64,000 nucleotides of DNA, taken from NCBI RefSeq assembly GCF_018555385.1, contig NZ_JAFEJS010000004.1, forward strand, positions 124,001-188,000, written 5' to 3'. This DNA is from Bifidobacterium santillanense. GTDB taxonomy: Bacteria > Actinomycetota > Actinomycetes > Actinomycetales > Bifidobacteriaceae. A program made the translations under genes and the position numbers. Each line of letters begins with the position of its first letter. Within the stretch, counting starts at the first letter, position 1. Positions 50,884 to 60,912 of the stretch are shown here, piece after piece. A model generated the notes under the pieces. It saw nothing but the letters and a program-made list of their open reading frames with translations. It had not been told where the DNA came from and made no database searches.

Positions 50884-53800
50884 CTAGTCGTCGTCGGATT
50901 GCTCGGGAACTCCGGAGCTCAACTCGGCAATGATGTCCTGTTCTGTTTTCGCCTCGGCGCGCAGCTGCCTGCGTGCCTCGTCAGGCTCACTCACATAGTA
51001 GAGAGCGGCGTCGATACTGTCCAGCGGGACGCCCTCCATCGCGGAAAGCAGCAGCCGGTAGAGGTCCAGCTGGACGAGCTTCTCGGCGGTCCGCCGCCCG
51101 TCGCGCGGACGGCGTCCGGTCTTCCAGTCGACGACGGTGAACCGCTTGGACGGGTCGTCCGGGTCGAGGCCGCCGACGAACACGGCGTCGAGCTTGCCGT
51201 TGGCGATGATGCCGTCGAGCCCGGGCAGGGCGACGACGAGCTGGCGTTCGGCCCACGCGGGCGTGCGGCGCGCCCACGGCGAGTCGGCGAGTCGGCCCTC
51301 CCAGACGACGAGGTCGCGTTCCACGGCGTCCGGACGCTCCTGCCGTTCTATGCCGTCCCGACGCGCGCGCAGGTCGTCGAGCAGCGTCTCGCGCGTGACG
51401 GCGACGTCCCGCCCGTCCGGGATCGCGGCGTCGACGAAGCGTTCGGCCCACGCGTGGAAGCGCGTGCCGGCGGATGCGGCGGGCGAGGCGACGGACGGGA
51501 TCGGGCGCACGATGCCGCGCCAGTAGCGGCGCTCCTCGTGCTCGCCCAACTGCCCGGCGCGCGCCTGCAGGCTGGTGACGGAGCGGCGCGAACCGGCCAG
51601 GATGCGCTGCGCCTTGGCCTTGACGGCCGCGTCCAGATCGGCGCCCTCGAGCGTGCCGGCCATGAGGTCCTCGTCGGCGACGAGCAGCCGGGCGCGGGCC
51701 ATGAGCGGCCCGTCGGGCGCGGACGGTCCCGTCTCCCCGTCCCGGCGCGCCCCGCGCACGGCCTCGGCCGCCGTGTCCAGACGCTCCTCGAGCGTGCCGC
51801 TCAGCGAGGCCGGCCACGGCAGGGTCGCGTCCTCGTCGCGATCCTCGACCGGGTCGAGCAGGGCGTCGCGCACGACCGCGTCCTCGTATTCGCGCGCTCG
51901 TTCGCCGACGAAGAACCCGTCGGGCGCCGTGGCCGCCGGCTCGACGCCCTCGGGCAGGGCGCCGGGGTCGCCCACGACGTCGGGGCGGTGCCCGAGCGCG
52001 TCGTGCACCTCGGTCCAGAAATTGGAGGGCTTGGCCTCGCGCGACGACGCATCGTCCGCCGCGACGCGGCCGGGGTCGGCGCGGCGCGAGTACGTGAGCA
52101 GCACGTCCTCCTTCGCGCGGGTCAGCGCGACGTACATGAGCCGGCGCTCGTCGGCGTGCAGCCGGCGGCCGTACTCCTCGCGCTGGGTCAGATGCCAGGA
52201 ATCGGGGTCGACCTCGTCGACGCCGTCGCCGACGGCGCGCAGCGTGCCGTACACCTCGTCGTCGATGGCCTCGACGCCGTCGAGCGCGTCCAGCGAGGCG
52301 ATCGGGTCGGCGTCGGCGGGCGCGTCGTGCGGGAAGCGCGGCAGGATGCCCGCGTCGGCGCGGATCGGCGCCGGCACGGCGGTCGGGTCGTCGAGCCAGG
52401 TGCGGGCCGTCTCGCGGTATTCGGGCGCGTGCCACACGCCGCCCTCCATGCCGCCGACGTGCGATTCGTCGGGCGTGACGCTCAGCCGGTCGCCCTGTCC
52501 GCTGGGGAACGCGCCGGCCGCGAGCCCGACGATGGCGACGGAGTCCCATTCGAGGCCCTTGGACTGGTGGACGGTCATCAGCTCCACGTCGGCGCGCTGG
52601 TCGGGGCGCAGCGTGGCGGTCTCGTCCTCGATGCTGCCCAGCGCGTCCACCCACGCCATGAAGCCGCGCAGCGTGGGGGTCGAGCCGGCGGCGATCTCGG
52701 CGGCGTACGTGTCCGTCAGGTCGATGATCGCGTCCATCGGGATGCGCGCGAGCGTGGGGTTGACCGCGGCGACGTCGGCGGGGCCGTCCGGGTCGGCGTG
52801 CATCGCCTGCGCGAGCACGGTGTCGATGTCGAGGTCCAGCGCGCGCACGGCCTCGCGCACGACGTCCGGCAGGGGCCGGCCGACCACGTCGTGCACGCGG
52901 CGCAGCACGGAACCCGCGCGCAGGACGACGCGGCGCGCGTCGGGGGCGAACCGGTCGTCGCCGTCGATGAGCCGCTCCAGATCGCCGCGCAGCATCACGT
53001 CCGGCAGGAACACGGCGTTGGCGACCTCGTTTCGGTGCTCGCGCACGATCGACGCCCAGCGCTCGCGGGGCGCGTCGGTGGGCGCGATGCCGGCGGCCGC
53101 GAGCGCGCGGAACCGGGTCTCCATGTTGAGCGTCTCGGCGATCGACGCGAGCGCGGTCAGGGCCGCGGTGTCGAGGCCGAAGCGTGGGGTCGCGAGCAGA
53201 CGCATCAGCGACGCCGAGTCGGTGTGGTCGGCGGCCACGTGCAGCAGGGCGAGCACGTCGCGGATCTCGGGCCGTTCGAGCATGGCCGAGTAGCCGACGA
53301 CCAGCGTGGTCAGACCGGCCTCCTCGAGCGCGCGCTGGTAGTCGGCCATGTGCTTCTTGGAGCGGAACAGCACGGCGACGCTGCGACGCTTCGGCCCGGG
53401 GTTCCACGGGTCCGGGTCGGCCGTCGGGCCGTCGCCGCGGGCCGCGTCGAGCTCGTCGCGACGCGCGCAGTGGCGGCAGAAACGCACGACCGCGTCGATC
53501 TCCTGGCCGAGCGTGTCGTAGCCGAGCACGCCGAGCGTGCCGAGCGGCGCCCCGGGCAGCGTGCCGAGCGGGGTCACGTCGACCTCGCGCATCAGCGAGC
53601 TGCCGGCGCGGCGCGGGGCCTCGCGCAGCGGCAGGGTCAGGTCGTTGGCGGCCTCGAGCACGAGGCGCGCGTTGCGCCGGGTGACGCTCAGCGCATACGG
53701 ACGGGCGTCGGCGGGCATGCGGAAGTCGCGCTGGAACATGCGGAACGCACCCGGGCTGGCGCCGCGCCACGCGTAGATCGACTGGAAGGGGTCGCCGACC

Positions 53801-54783
53801 GCGTTGACGGCGGTGCCGGGGCCGTGGAACAGGGTTGCCAGCAGGGACGCCTGCGTGGTGGAGGTGTCCTGGTACTCGTCGAGCAGCACGTGGCTGAAGC
53901 GGCGGCGGTAGCGCTCGCCGATGGACGGGAAGCGGGTGACCAGCTGGTAGGCGGCGATGGTGAAGTCGCCGAACTCGGCCATGTCGCGCCGGCGCTTGGC
54001 CGCCGTGTACGCCTCGACGAGGTCCAGGAGCACGTCGCGCGTGGCGGCGACCTCGACGAGGTCCGCGCAGTTGCGCAGGCACGCCTCGTGCTGGCGGCGC
54101 TGGAAGTCGCGCAGCTTCGCCGCCCACGTCTCGTCGGTGTCCTTCTTCAGGTGGCGCGGCGGCTTGAGGCTCGGCGCCTCCTCGGGCACGTCCTCGCCGC
54201 CGATGGCGTCGCGCACGCGCTCGGCGAAGGCGCCGTCCCACGCGCGCACCTCGGCGATGGCCCGGTCCATGTCGGCGACGTCGCCGCCGATCATCGCGCT
54301 GCCGATCGCCCCGGACAGGGCGAGCACGCGGCCGGCCAGCGTACTGAACGCGCCGAGGTCGACGCCGCGCAGCTCGTCCATGTGCTCGTCGATGACGTCG
54401 GCGGCCAGCTGCAGCGCGCCGGCCTCGCTCAGCGGCTGCGTGTTCTGGTCGAAGCCGACGAGCAGGCCGTACTGCCGCACGATCGACTGGAAGAACGCGT
54501 CGTAGGTGAGGACCGACGGTTTGAGGAACATCGCGTCCTCGCGCGCGTCGGTCACGGCGGCGGAGACGCGTGCGAGCAGCTCGCCGGCGGCCTTGCGCGT
54601 GAACGTGAGTCCGAGGATGGCCTCGGGGGCGACGCCGCGCTCGATCAGGGCGATGATGCGGCGGGTCATCGTGTAGGTCTTGCCCGATCCGGCGCCGGCG
54701 ACGACGAGCACGTCGGCGTCCGCGGGCGCGCCGACGACGGCCGCCTGTTCGGGGCTGTCGGTGAAGACGGGTGCGTTGGTCAT
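50884..54783 (-). CDS. AdnB-like helicase-nuclease subunit
   Basis: The 1299-residue UvrD/Rep-type helicase has Walker A VVAGAGSGKT, Walker B LLDEYQDTS, motif MTVHQSKGLEW and VALTRAKE. A C-terminal PD-(D/E)XK nuclease (TRFHAWAERF, GKLDAVF, VVDWKTGR) follows. With its upstream partner it should process double-strand DNA ends for recombination, as mycobacterial AdnAB does; the gene order also matches. The ATG overlaps the upstream stop (ATGA) with GAGG before it. It is longer than the mycobacterial subunit because of Asp/Ala-rich inserts. Confidence 0.88.
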   Translation of the reverse strand: MTNAPVFTDSPEQAAVVGAPADADVLVVAGAGSGKTYTMTRRIIALIERGVAPEAILGLTFTRKAAGELLARVSAAVTDAREDAMFLKPSVLTYDAFFQSIVRQYGLLVGFDQNTQPLSEAGALQLAADVIDEHMDELRGVDLGAFSTLAGRVLALSGAIGSAMIGGDVADMDRAIAEVRAWDGAFAERVRDAIGGEDVPEEAPSLKPPRHLKKDTDETWAAKLRDFQRRQHEACLRNCADLVEVAATRDVLLDLVEAYTAAKRRRDMAEFGDFTIAAYQLVTRFPSIGERYRRRFSHVLLDEYQDTSTTQASLLATLFHGPGTAVNAVGDPFQSIYAWRGASPGAFRMFQRDFRMPADARPYALSVTRRNARLVLEAANDLTLPLREAPRRAGSSLMREVDVTPLGTLPGAPLGTLGVLGYDTLGQEIDAVVRFCRHCARRDELDAARGDGPTADPDPWNPGPKRRSVAVLFRSKKHMADYQRALEEAGLTTLVVGYSAMLERPEIRDVLALLHVAADHTDSASLMRLLATPRFGLDTAALTALASIAETLNMETRFRALAAAGIAPTDAPRERWASIVREHRNEVANAVFLPDVMLRGDLERLIDGDDRFAPDARRVVLRAGSVLRRVHDVVGRPLPDVVREAVRALDLDIDTVLAQAMHADPDGPADVAAVNPTLARIPMDAIIDLTDTYAAEIAAGSTPTLRGFMAWVDALGSIEDETATLRPDQRADVELMTVHQSKGLEWDSVAIVGLAAGAFPSGQGDRLSVTPDESHVGGMEGGVWHAPEYRETARTWLDDPTAVPAPIRADAGILPRFPHDAPADADPIASLDALDGVEAIDDEVYGTLRAVGDGVDEVDPDSWHLTQREEYGRRLHADERRLMYVALTRAKEDVLLTYSRRADPGRVAADDASSREAKPSNFWTEVHDALGHRPDVVGDPGALPEGVEPAATAPDGFFVGERAREYEDAVVRDALLDPVEDRDEDATLPWPASLSGTLEERLDTAAEAVRGARRDGETGPSAPDGPLMARARLLVADEDLMAGTLEGADLDAAVKAKAQRILAGSRRSVTSLQARAGQLGEHEERRYWRGIVRPIPSVASPAASAGTRFHAWAERFVDAAIPDGRDVAVTRETLLDDLRARRDGIERQERPDAVERDLVVWEGRLADSPWARRTPAWAERQLVVALPGLDGIIANGKLDAVFVGGLDPDDPSKRFTVVDWKTGRRPRDGRRTAEKLVQLDLYRLLLSAMEGVPLDSIDAALYYVSEPDEARRQLRAEAKTEQDIIAELSSGVPEQSDDD

Positions 54784-57700
54784 GCTTGCCTCGTTTCGAA
54801 TACGGTGTCGATCTCGCCCGCGCACGCCGGGCAGACGGTGCGCATGCGGCAGTGGGACAGGTGGGCCTTGGTCGGGTGGGCGGTCAGATGTTCGGACCGG
54901 CTCGCGGCGGCCGCGAAGAACACGCGCGCGATCATCGTGAGCGACCACAGGGCCTGCGTGCCGTCGAGCGAGGCGAGCGCGCGCCACTGCGTCGCGGTGA
55001 CGCCGTCCGGCAGGCCCATGTCGGTCCCGTCCACCACGCCCGGACGCTCCGGGTCGAGCACGGGCATCTCGAGGATCCTCGACGCCTCGCGGAAGTAGGA
55101 GCGCGGCGTGAACCCGTCGGCGTTGAGCGAGCCGCGCGAGAACAGCGCGGGCTGGTGGAGGCCCTCCGGCGCGTGGCTCTCCGCGGGCGCGGCCTTGTGC
55201 TCGACGTGGAACAGCGCGCATTGGCCGATCCGCGGCGCGACGGCGAGCGCCCGGGCGCCGCGCGGGGCCGGCGAGCCGTCCGCGAGGTGTTCGGGGAAAG
55301 TCACGCCGAGCTGGTAGCACACGAGCTGCAGGTCGTTGGAGATCTGGTTCTGCACGGGCGTGCGCCCGGTCTTGTAGTCGATGAGCCGCAGCCGTTCGGT
55401 GCCGTCGGGCATCAGGCGCGTCTCCATGCGGTCGATGCGGCCCGTCAGGCGCACGGTCAGGTCGTCGCGCATACCCTCGGGCCAGCCGCCGACCAGGAGG
55501 CCCATGAGTCCGGCGAGCCCGTGGCGGTCGAGCGTCTCGACGCCGGGGGTCGCGTTGACGGCGGCGAGGATGTCGTCCAGATCGAACCGCGCGGCGAACT
55601 CCTCCTCGCATGAGGCGCTCTCGAGGCGTCCGGTCTCGAAGTGCTTCGCGTTGGCACCGAGGTAGTCGGGCTCGTTGGAGCCGGTGAAGTAGGCGGCGAT
55701 GTGCCCCAGGGTCTCGCCCGCGGTGCGGTCCTTGCGGATGGCGGCGTACCGGCTCGCCGGGTCGTCGATGTCGGACGGATCGGTTTTGAGTTCGTCGTAG
55801 ATCGCGACGAGCCGGTCCGTGACGGCCTTGAGGCACCTGTCGCGGGACTCGCCGGCCATGAAGCCGGGCAGGTCGAGCCCCTCCTCGCTGCCGCGCTGGG
55901 CGACCGCGTGGATGAGCGTGCCGAAGCCGGTGGCGACGCTGCTCGGGCGCGGTCCGGCGAACGTGTTCTCCAGCATCCAGCACACCGGGCACTCCCACAG
56001 CCGGTCCACGGAGGACGGCGACAGGGAGACCACCGGCGGGCGGGCGGGGGCGTCCGGACCGGGCGCGAGGTCCGCGCCCGCCGCGTCACCGCCATGGTGC
56101 GGCGGATACGTCCAGTTGTCGGGATCGGCGGACTCGACGCCGTGGTCGGCGAGCAACGCGAGCGCGGCGGCCGCGTCGCGCGCCTCGTCGGAGCCGGCCG
56201 GGCTGGTCGCCAGGACGACGCGCGCGGCCGCGACCAGTCCGCGCGGGTCGGCGTCGAGGCCCGCGAACGCGCCGGATCCGGCGTCCGCCCCTCCCACCTC
56301 GGTGAAGCGGGAGGAGCCGCGGTCGTAGCGTTCCGGCAGGTAGCCGTAGAGGAAGTCGGAGGGCGTCAGGTCGTCGCTCATCACGGCGCTGACCGTCACG
56401 CGGAGGTCGGCGCGGGTGAGCGCGACCAGCAGGCTCTTCTTCTCGGAGGAGAGCACCGACTCCAGCCGCGGGTCGTGCGCGGAGCCGGCGCCCCGGGCGG
56501 GCCCGCCGTGCAGGACGACGTCGGCGAGGTCCTCGCCGCCGAACATCGTGTTGCGTTCGGCGAGGTTGGGCCACACGTTCTGCTGGACGGCGGGGCACCA
56601 CACGTACGCCCAGTGCCGTCCGGCCGCGCCGGCGGGCGTGGTCAGGGTGACGGCCTGCTCGACCGGGCCGATGTGGGCGAGCGAGTCGGCCTCGATTTGC
56701 ATGGCGCGCACCTGCGCGATGAAGTGGACGACGTCGTGGCCGGCGGTGCCGCCCTCGGCGTACTGGAACAGGCGCATCGCCGCATCGAGGCGGTCGTTGG
56801 CCGCACGGCCCTCGGGGGTGTTGTCGAGCGCGGCGCGCTGCCAGACGCGGGCCACGCCGGTCGCGTCCCAGGCGAGCGCGAGCGCGAACTGCGGGCCGTC
56901 GCCGGCGAGCCGGTCGAGGCCCCCGGCGACCTTGTCGACGAGCAGCCACAGGCGTTGGAACGCCCGAAGCTGCGGGTCGGTGCCGACGACCCGTCCGACG
57001 GCGGCGACCACGGCGTCGGCGGGCGCGCGCGGATCGTCGAGCGCGAGCATCGCGTACAGCGCGTTCAGGCCGAACGCTGGCGCCTCGTCGGCGGCCAGCG
57101 GGTCGAGCAGCGAGTCGTCGACCATCGGCACGGCGGCGGACGGCGTCCCGTCCGCGTCGCGCCGCGCGCGATCGGCGTCGGTCAGGGTCCGCCAGCCGCG
57201 TACCAGCGCGGCGAGCGTCTCCCCCGTGCCCGCGGGATCGCCGTCGGCCGCGGTATCGTGGGACTCCGCCTCGCCGATCGTCGTCGTGCCCGCATCGGAC
57301 GCGTCGTCGCCGATCACCGCGGAGAGCGATTCGAGCGCGTGCATCGCGGATTCGATGACCTCGAGGCGCGCGGGCCGGCCCTCGCCCGGCCTTGCACCGG
57401 TCGTGATCAGCGGTCCGGCCATCAGCGTCGCGACGCGGGAGCGGGCGAACGCGGCGATCCCGCGCAGGGTCATGTCGGCGCCGTCGAGGCCCCGGCGGCG
57501 CAGTCGGGCGAGTTCGATCAGCGCGAACAGGCCCTGCACGAACGGCTCCTCGTTGAGGGGGCGGGTGACCGACGAGTAGCGCACGGGCACGCCGTCGCGG
57601 CGCAGACGCTCGCCGAACGCGCGCACGGTGGCGTTGTCGTGCGCGATGACGGCCATGTCGTTCCACTGCGCGTCGCCGTCGAGCCGGGCGCGTTTGATGC

Positions 57701-59069
57701 GCCAGACCACGTCGTCGAGCTCCTCGCGAGGCGAACGGTACAGGGCCGTCGCGAGCGAGCCGTCGGACGGCTCCGGGGCGTGGGCACCGAGCGGCGCGAT
57801 CGGCCATGCGCCGGGCAGCCGCGGCGTCTTGCCGGGACGATCCGGCAGCGGAGTCGGATCGTCCTCCGGCGAGGGGATGGACAGGGAGACGCGCGCCGCG
57901 ACGATGTCGCGGTAGGTGGGGCGCGGCGCGCCGGCCGCGGGTTCGGAGACGGCGCCGGGTCGACCGTCGCCGCGCGCGGCAGCGACGTCGTCCACCGCGT
58001 CCGCGGCGACGCGTACGGGCGTCGCGTGCAGCGGGCCGTCGCACGCCCGCGCGAAGAGGTATTCGGGGTAGGAGCCGCGGAAGGTCTGCACCGACTCGTC
58101 CGGGTTGCCGACGAGCAGGAGTCGCGCGCCGGCGCCGGCCAGCGCCTCGAGGAAGTTCAGGCCGGCGAGCGTGGTGTCCTGGAAGTCGTCGACGACGAGC
58201 AGACGCGGCAACGACGCCGTCCCCGCGGCGCGACGGCGCAGCACGGCCGCGCCCTCGACCAGCAGCCGGGAGGCGTCGAGCCGGTATTCGCCGGGATACG
58301 TGCGTTCGATCGCCGCGACGTATTCGCGGCGCAGCGCGAACGCCAGACGCCACTGCAGCTCCAGTCGCTCGCCGGCCGGACCCTGTGCGCGGGCGGCGGC
58401 GACCAGCTCGTCCTCGCGGTCGAACGAGGCGCCGAGCTCGTTCATGCGGGCGAGCATGTCGCGCAGCTGGTCGACGAACGCGGACGAGACGCCGCGCGCG
58501 AACATCTCGTCGGTCGAGGCCGCGCCCGCGGTCCCGTCGGCATCGGGGTCGGCGGCGCGCGGGGCGTCGTCCTCGAACGAGGCCACCGCGCGCGCCCAGT
58601 CGTCGGACGCGAAGTAGGCGCGCAGCAGGCCGCACGTGCCGCACAGGTCGCCGACGCGGGCGTGCGCCAGGTGCGCGGCCAGCACGCCGCGCAGCAGGGC
58701 GTCCTGTTCGGCGCCGTTGAGCAGCCTCGGCGCGCTCTCCCCGGCCGCGAACCGCTCGCCGGCGATCGCGCGGAACGCGACGGCCGACAGCGTCGTGACG
58801 GGCCTGACCTGCGCGGACGCGCCGATCACGCGGATCGCGCGGTCGCCCAGACGGTCCGCGATCACGCGGTCGGGGACGGTCATCGCCGCCGCATCCCCGC
58901 CGAAGCGCTCCAGCGCGGCCAGCAGCGCGGCGAACGCGAACTCGGTCTTGCCTCCCCTCGGCGGCGCGGCGGCGAGCAGGACGCGCGGCGCCCCGGCCTG
59001 GACGCCGTCGTCCGCGAACAGCGTGTGCAGCGCGTCGGTCGCGCTCATGGTCTGCATCGTGTCGGTCAT
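54780..59069 (-). CDS. AdnA-like helicase-nuclease subunit
   Basis: The 1429-residue SF1-type protein has a weakened Walker A (APPRGGKTE) and Walker B (VVDDFQDT instead of DEFQD), yet retains the VALTRAD motif. The C-terminal nuclease has GTLIHAVAQ and LIDYKTGR. Cysteines in ECPVCW and in HCRMRTVCPAC could bind a [4Fe-4S] cluster as in AddB/AdnA-type nucleases. The motor may be regulatory rather than the main translocase. The start is the first ATG (59069); later in-frame ATGs at 59057 and 59048 are possible. Confidence 0.85.
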   Translation of the reverse strand: MTDTMQTMSATDALHTLFADDGVQAGAPRVLLAAAPPRGGKTEFAFAALLAALERFGGDAAAMTVPDRVIADRLGDRAIRVIGASAQVRPVTTLSAVAFRAIAGERFAAGESAPRLLNGAEQDALLRGVLAAHLAHARVGDLCGTCGLLRAYFASDDWARAVASFEDDAPRAADPDADGTAGAASTDEMFARGVSSAFVDQLRDMLARMNELGASFDREDELVAAARAQGPAGERLELQWRLAFALRREYVAAIERTYPGEYRLDASRLLVEGAAVLRRRAAGTASLPRLLVVDDFQDTTLAGLNFLEALAGAGARLLLVGNPDESVQTFRGSYPEYLFARACDGPLHATPVRVAADAVDDVAAARGDGRPGAVSEPAAGAPRPTYRDIVAARVSLSIPSPEDDPTPLPDRPGKTPRLPGAWPIAPLGAHAPEPSDGSLATALYRSPREELDDVVWRIKRARLDGDAQWNDMAVIAHDNATVRAFGERLRRDGVPVRYSSVTRPLNEEPFVQGLFALIELARLRRRGLDGADMTLRGIAAFARSRVATLMAGPLITTGARPGEGRPARLEVIESAMHALESLSAVIGDDASDAGTTTIGEAESHDTAADGDPAGTGETLAALVRGWRTLTDADRARRDADGTPSAAVPMVDDSLLDPLAADEAPAFGLNALYAMLALDDPRAPADAVVAAVGRVVGTDPQLRAFQRLWLLVDKVAGGLDRLAGDGPQFALALAWDATGVARVWQRAALDNTPEGRAANDRLDAAMRLFQYAEGGTAGHDVVHFIAQVRAMQIEADSLAHIGPVEQAVTLTTPAGAAGRHWAYVWCPAVQQNVWPNLAERNTMFGGEDLADVVLHGGPARGAGSAHDPRLESVLSSEKKSLLVALTRADLRVTVSAVMSDDLTPSDFLYGYLPERYDRGSSRFTEVGGADAGSGAFAGLDADPRGLVAAARVVLATSPAGSDEARDAAAALALLADHGVESADPDNWTYPPHHGGDAAGADLAPGPDAPARPPVVSLSPSSVDRLWECPVCWMLENTFAGPRPSSVATGFGTLIHAVAQRGSEEGLDLPGFMAGESRDRCLKAVTDRLVAIYDELKTDPSDIDDPASRYAAIRKDRTAGETLGHIAAYFTGSNEPDYLGANAKHFETGRLESASCEEEFAARFDLDDILAAVNATPGVETLDRHGLAGLMGLLVGGWPEGMRDDLTVRLTGRIDRMETRLMPDGTERLRLIDYKTGRTPVQNQISNDLQLVCYQLGVTFPEHLADGSPAPRGARALAVAPRIGQCALFHVEHKAAPAESHAPEGLHQPALFSRGSLNADGFTPRSYFREASRILEMPVLDPERPGVVDGTDMGLPDGVTATQWRALASLDGTQALWSLTMIARVFFAAAASRSEHLTAHPTKAHLSHCRMRTVCPACAGEIDTVFETRQA

Positions 59070-59210
59070 GGTTCCAGACTAAGTCCCTTCCCGTCGGACG
59101 GTGGATGTGCACCGGTTTTCGACCGGACATCGCCGCCTCCGGCGTGTCGCGTCGGCGTCCCCGCGCGGGGAGGGCGCGGGATTCCGCCGGCGTTATGGCC
59201 CGGTCTTGAC

Positions 59211-59216
59211 TACACT
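59211..59216 (+). promoter_or_regulatory. -10 box before the LRV protein
   Basis: TACACT about 76 bases before the ATG. No good -35 is placed at normal spacing. Confidence 0.35.
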
Positions 59217-59291
59217 GGGCTTACAGAAGGTGGGGACTCGGCCTCGCGCCGACGCGACTTCGCACCGCACGCACCATAAGGAGTTTGAAGA

Positions 59292-59927
59292 ATGGTCGAT
59301 TATGACGCCGCGGTCGCGGCTGTGCAGGATCCGAACGCGGATCCCGTGTTTCTGGCGAAAATCGCATACGAGAACCCGGAGTTCGGCGCGAACGTCGCGG
59401 TGAACCCGCGCGCCTACCCCGGCCTGATCCGCTGGCTCGCCGAGTTCGGCGACGACCGCGCGCGCCAGACGGTCGCGCAGCTGGGGTATGCGGTGTCCGA
59501 CTCCCCCGCCGGCGCCCATCAGCCGTCCGAATCCGCCGAGGAGCCGTCGGCGCCCGCCGCCGCGGACGCGTCGTCGTACGACGACGGCCCGGCGTACGGA
59601 TACGCCCCGTCCGGGCAGGCCGCCGCCCCGGCCGACGCCGCGCAGGCCGCGGCCCGTCCGGTCTCGTTCGAACCGCACCCCCGTCCCGCCTCCTACGGCG
59701 AGGACGCCTACGTGCAGCCGGCGAGGAACCCCTACGGCTTCACCGCCGCGCAGGCCGCGTCCACCACCGATCAGATGCAGATGGCCGAGATCGCCCGCAG
59801 CGCGCCCGAGCTGTACGCCGATCTGGCGCGCAATCCCAACCTGTACCCGGCGCTCGTCGACTGGCTCGCGCAGCTGCACGACCCGGCGGTCGACGCCGCG
59901 CTCGCCGCGCGCACCCCGCGGTTCTGA
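59292..59927 (+). CDS. variant leucine-rich-repeat (LRV-like) protein
   Basis: The 211-residue protein has two related helical blocks (residues ~10-55 and ~160-205), each with AYP/LYPxLxxWLAxxxD-type sequence (PGLIRWLAEFGDD and PALVDWLAQLHDP). They are separated by about 100 residues of Ala/Pro/Tyr-rich disordered linker. The blocks resemble the variant LRV domain found in actinobacteria. GGAG lies 8 bases before the ATG. It is followed after 26 bases by the FHA gene. Function unknown. Confidence 0.75.
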   Translation: MVDYDAAVAAVQDPNADPVFLAKIAYENPEFGANVAVNPRAYPGLIRWLAEFGDDRARQTVAQLGYAVSDSPAGAHQPSESAEEPSAPAAADASSYDDGPAYGYAPSGQAAAPADAAQAAARPVSFEPHPRPASYGEDAYVQPARNPYGFTAAQAASTTDQMQMAEIARSAPELYADLARNPNLYPALVDWLAQLHDPAVDAALAARTPRF

Positions 59928-59953
59928 CGGTCCCACGCCAAGGAGGTTCTGCC

Positions 59954-60778
59954 ATGACCCGAACGATCCCGTTCCCTCCCGCGCCGGAACCCGGCTGGTA
60001 TGCGGATGACGCCCTCCCCGCGCCGGGCGCCGGTCCCGCGCGCGAGCTGATGGACGACATCCAATCCGTCGCCGACGAGCCGTTCGACGCCGAGGCGCTC
60101 GACGGCGCTGGCGACGGCCTGCCCGCCGCGCTGAGCGCCATCGAGGACGTCGACGACGAGTATCCCGCCACCAGCGCCGCGATCCCGATGCACACCGTGC
60201 CGATGACGCAGCACGCCGGCGGCGACAGCGGCCTCGCGGAGCTCTCGCGGGCCACCGGCGACGTGCTGCGGACGCTGCCGCGCCATCAGGAGCCGGCCGA
60301 CGCCGCGTCCGGGGAGTCTTCCGGCGAGCCGGCCCCCGGCTCCTCCCCCGCGTCGTCGGCGGCCGGTCCGGCCGCCGTGCCGGCCGTGTCCCCCGCCGGC
60401 GGACCGACGCCGGCCTCGTCCGACGCGTCGCCCCGCCGCACCTACGTGCTGCGCAACGGCTCCACCGGGCAGTCGATCGTCGTCGACTCCAGCATGCTGC
60501 TGGGCCGTCGCCCGTCCAATCCGGTGCCCGACGGCGCGAGGATCGTCCAGCTCGAGGATCCGACGCGCACCATCTCGCGCAACCACGCGACGATCACGAT
60601 GGACGAGGACGGCCGGCTGTGGCTCGACGACTGCCGGTCGCTCAACGGCACGTTCCTCGTCATCGACGGGCACGACCACAAGATCGCCTCGGGCGAGGCC
60701 GTCGCTGTGGCCGCTCCGGCCTCCATCCGATTCGGCGATCAGCTGTTCGAGCTGACGGAACGCACGTCCGAGGACTGA
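59954..60778 (+). CDS. FHA-domain protein
   Basis: The 274-residue protein has a long disordered Asp/Ala/Pro/Ser-rich N-terminal part and a C-terminal FHA domain from about residue 165 (LLGRRP, ISRNHATI, LNGTFL). FHA domains bind phosphothreonine, so it probably acts downstream of a Ser/Thr kinase; none is in the window. AAGGAGG lies 7 bases before the ATG. It forms a two-gene unit with the LRV protein. Confidence 0.9.
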   Translation: MTRTIPFPPAPEPGWYADDALPAPGAGPARELMDDIQSVADEPFDAEALDGAGDGLPAALSAIEDVDDEYPATSAAIPMHTVPMTQHAGGDSGLAELSRATGDVLRTLPRHQEPADAASGESSGEPAPGSSPASSAAGPAAVPAVSPAGGPTPASSDASPRRTYVLRNGSTGQSIVVDSSMLLGRRPSNPVPDGARIVQLEDPTRTISRNHATITMDEDGRLWLDDCRSLNGTFLVIDGHDHKIASGEAVAVAAPASIRFGDQLFELTERTSED

Positions 60779-60835
60779 CGCCGGCGTCCGGACGATCCGC
60801 GCCCCGTGCGCGCCGCGCACCCGCCGCCTACGACG

Positions 60836-60880
60836 AAGGGCCGTGACCTCTCCCCGCTTGGGGAGGTGGTCACGGCCCTT
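60836..60880. terminator. bidirectional terminator between FHA gene and rpoC
   Basis: A 13-bp outer stem (60836-60848 with 60868-60880) plus an inner CTCCCC/GGGGAG pair, ending in TTT in both directions. It serves the convergent FHA and rpoC transcripts. Confidence 0.88.
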
Positions 60881-60912
60881 TCGATTGCTTCGGACTACCC
60901 TATGCTACCGGA

